A DNA stretch of 29,918 bases from an uncultured Faecalibacterium sp. (lineage in GTDB: Bacteria; Bacillota; Clostridia; Oscillospirales; Ruminococcaceae), in NCBI GenBank assembly GCA_934511465.1, contig CAKSWG010000024.1, positions 1 to 29,918 of the forward strand, written 5' to 3'. How positions within the stretch are numbered: the first letter of the stretch is position 1; the number at the start of each line of letters is the position of its first letter. The notes beneath the pieces are model-generated. The model did no database searches and had not been told where the DNA came from. It worked only from the letters and a program-made list of their open reading frames with translations. Positions 28,420-29,918 of the stretch are shown here, in pieces. A program made the position numbers and the translations under genes.

Positions 28420-29816
28420 GCGTTATTCGCCTCCCAGGCATTCAGCTGTGCAGCGGCCAGCTCGATCTGGTTCTTCACGCTGGCTTCGCTGGGGCCGCCG
28501 TAGCTGGTGCGGCCCTCACAGCATCTGACCAGATCGATGGCCTCGTAGATATCCTTTTCAAACAGGCTGCTGTAGCCCTTGAACTCGTCAAGGGTCAGCT
28601 CTTCCAGAGTCTTGTCCTTTGCGATGCAGTCCGACACCATGCAGCCGGTGAGCTTGTAGGCATCCCGGAAGGGCATTCCCTTCTTGGTGAGGTAGTCGGC
28701 GCAGTCGGTGGCGTTGATGAAGCCCTTGGCGGCGGCGCGGCGCATGTTGGCCGGCAGGGTCTTCATGGTGTCCAGCATGGGGGTCACGGTCTTGAGGCAC
28801 AGCTCAAGGGTATCCACTGCGTCAAAGATGGCTTCCTTGTCCTCCTGCATGTCCTTGTTGTAGGCCAGCGGAATACCCTTCATCATCACCAGCAGGGTGT
28901 TCAGGTCGCCGTAGACGCGGCCGGTCTTGCCGCGGATCAGCTCGGTGACGTCGGGGTTCTTCTTCTGGGGCATGATGGACGAACCGGTGGTAAAGGCATC
29001 GTCCAGCTCAATGAACTTGAACTCCCAGCTGCACCAGAGGATGATCTCCTCAGAAAGGCGGGACAGGTGCATCATGCAGATGGAGATGGCATTGGCCAGC
29101 TCGATGCAGAAATCGCGGTCGGACACGCCGTCCAGACTGTTGGCACAGGGTGCCGCAAAGCCCAGCTTTTCGGCGGTGAACTGGCGGTCCAGCGGGTAGG
29201 TGGTGCCGGCCAGAGCGCCGGAGCCCAGCGGGCACTGGGCATCCATGCGGGCGGTGGCGTCCTCAAAGCGGGCAAGATCCCGCAGCAGCATGGAGGCATA
29301 AGCCATCAGGGCGTGGCCAAAGGTGATGGGCTGGGCGCGCTGCAAATGGGTGTAGCCGGGCATGACGGCGGTGGTGTTCTCGGCGGCTTTTTTGCAGATC
29401 ACCTTGATCAGCTCCACAATGTAGCCTTGCAGCATGCGGCTGTAGTCCCGCAGGGTCAGGCGGATATCCAGTGCCACCTGATCGTTGCGGCTGCGGCCGG
29501 TGTGCAGCCGCTTGCCCGCATCCCCGATGCGGGCGGTGAGGGTCTGCTCCACAAAGGTGTGCACATCCTCGGCACCCGGGTCGATCTCCAGCCTGCCGGC
29601 TGCCAGATCGTCGGCGATGGAAGCCAGACCGTTGAGGATGTCCTCACAATCCTTTTCGGAGATGATGCCCTGCTTTGCCAGCATGGCGGCATGGACGCCG
29701 CTGCCGCGCATATCCTGCGCGATCATGCGCTGGTCGAACCGGATGGAGGAGTTGAAGTCGTTCACGCGGGAATCCACGGCCTTGGAAAAACGGCCCTTCC
29801 AGAGTTGTTCTGCCAT
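28416..29816 (-). CDS. argH: Argininosuccinate lyase
   Basis: Last step of arginine synthesis: argininosuccinate to arginine and fumarate. 466 residues from the ATG at 29816, which has GAGGA upstream; the start at 29855 would add a non-conserved leader. Motifs: WKGRFSK at the N-terminus, HTGRSRNDQVALD near 107, TYLQR-type HLQRAQPITFGHAL near 155, and the fumarase/lyase signature GSSIMPQKKNPD near 280. It is the first arg gene visible here. argG is not in the window. Confidence 0.96.
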   Translation of the reverse strand: MAEQLWKGRFSKAVDSRVNDFNSSIRFDQRMIAQDMRGSGVHAAMLAKQGIISEKDCEDILNGLASIADDLAAGRLEIDPGAEDVHTFVEQTLTARIGDAGKRLHTGRSRNDQVALDIRLTLRDYSRMLQGYIVELIKVICKKAAENTTAVMPGYTHLQRAQPITFGHALMAYASMLLRDLARFEDATARMDAQCPLGSGALAGTTYPLDRQFTAEKLGFAAPCANSLDGVSDRDFCIELANAISICMMHLSRLSEEIILWCSWEFKFIELDDAFTTGSSIMPQKKNPDVTELIRGKTGRVYGDLNTLLVMMKGIPLAYNKDMQEDKEAIFDAVDTLELCLKTVTPMLDTMKTLPANMRRAAAKGFINATDCADYLTKKGMPFRDAYKLTGCMVSDCIAKDKTLEELTLDEFKGYSSLFEKDIYEAIDLVRCCEGRTSYGGPSEASVKNQIELAAAQLNAWEANNA

Positions 29817-29857
29817 AAAATTGTCCTCTTTTTTATTTACCTCTAAAAACGGCAAAG

Positions 29858-29887
29858 CCGCCGCAGGGGAAAACGCTCCTGCGGCGG
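29858..29887 (-). terminator. Hairpin upstream of argH, terminator or leader stem
   Basis: CCGCCGCAGG (29858-29867) pairs with CCTGCGGCGG (29878-29887). On the minus strand it is followed by GGCTTTGCCGTTTTT, about 40 bp before the argH start. It could end the gene upstream of the window or act as an attenuator in the arg leader. Confidence 0.6.
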
Positions 29888-29918
29888 TGCCGCCGGCAAC
29901 GATGCCGGTTGGATGAAA

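Overview
The window looks like chromosomal DNA from a high-GC gut Firmicute of the Oscillospiraceae, close to Faecalibacterium. This rests on GC-rich coding sequence with AAGGAGG-type ribosome binding sites, TTGnnn-17-TATAAT-like promoters, many short hairpin repeats between genes, and the style of the protein families. The genus is an inference; no rRNA is present.

Region 1 (1-1761) is the 3' part of a plus-strand P1B zinc/cadmium ATPase followed by two strong terminators. Region 2 (1798-16830) is the most interesting part: a bacterial microcompartment (metabolosome) locus on the minus strand. In order of transcription it holds cupin and four-carbon acid sugar kinase (DUF1537); Asp/Glu-racemase-family protein and the TRAP transporter dctP-dctQ-dctM; a FadR-type GntR regulator; then BKACE (DUF849), a divergent class II aldolase-family protein, CoA-acylating aldehyde dehydrogenase, a tandem BMC shell protein, PduL phosphotransacylase, an EutN/CcmL-type vertex protein, a flavin disulfide-reductase-like protein and an iron-type alcohol dehydrogenase. 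A plus-strand gene for a small membrane protein lies inside it. Seven near-identical copies of a 13-bp palindromic site (ideal AACATnnnATGTT) lie at five predicted promoters in this region. They are probably the operator of the GntR protein and tie all parts together, including the separately transcribed kinase. The inferred flow is TRAP import of an organic or sugar acid, phosphorylation and/or isomerisation in the cytosol, cleavage to an aldehyde linked to the compartment, then aldehyde to acyl-CoA to acyl-phosphate, with NAD+ recycled by the alcohol dehydrogenase. The substrate cannot be read from sequence. No known threonate or erythronate pathway fits completely, because the dehydrogenase and isomerase partners are missing and the aldolase lacks most of its zinc ligands.

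Region 3 (16830-19365) is a variable patch: a remnant of a DUF3427 helicase end, an esterase gene overlapping a DUF188 (YaiI/YqxD) gene that carries an in-frame hairpin repeat, an inverted-repeat element with IS6-like ends, and a tRNA-Ser(CGA) gene whose 3' end and terminator are duplicated 254-255 bp away. Region 4 (19492-21722) has a DUF975 membrane protein and a MATE exporter.

Region 5 (21752-29887) is an arginine biosynthesis cluster on the minus strand, argH-argC-argJ-argB-(CAP-domain secreted protein)-argD-argF, with ATGA overlaps at argH/argC and argD/argF and a striking array of eight mini-hairpins between argJ and argB. Similar arrays of hairpins with mostly 3-5 nt loops also occur at 14536-14793 and inside the DUF188 gene.
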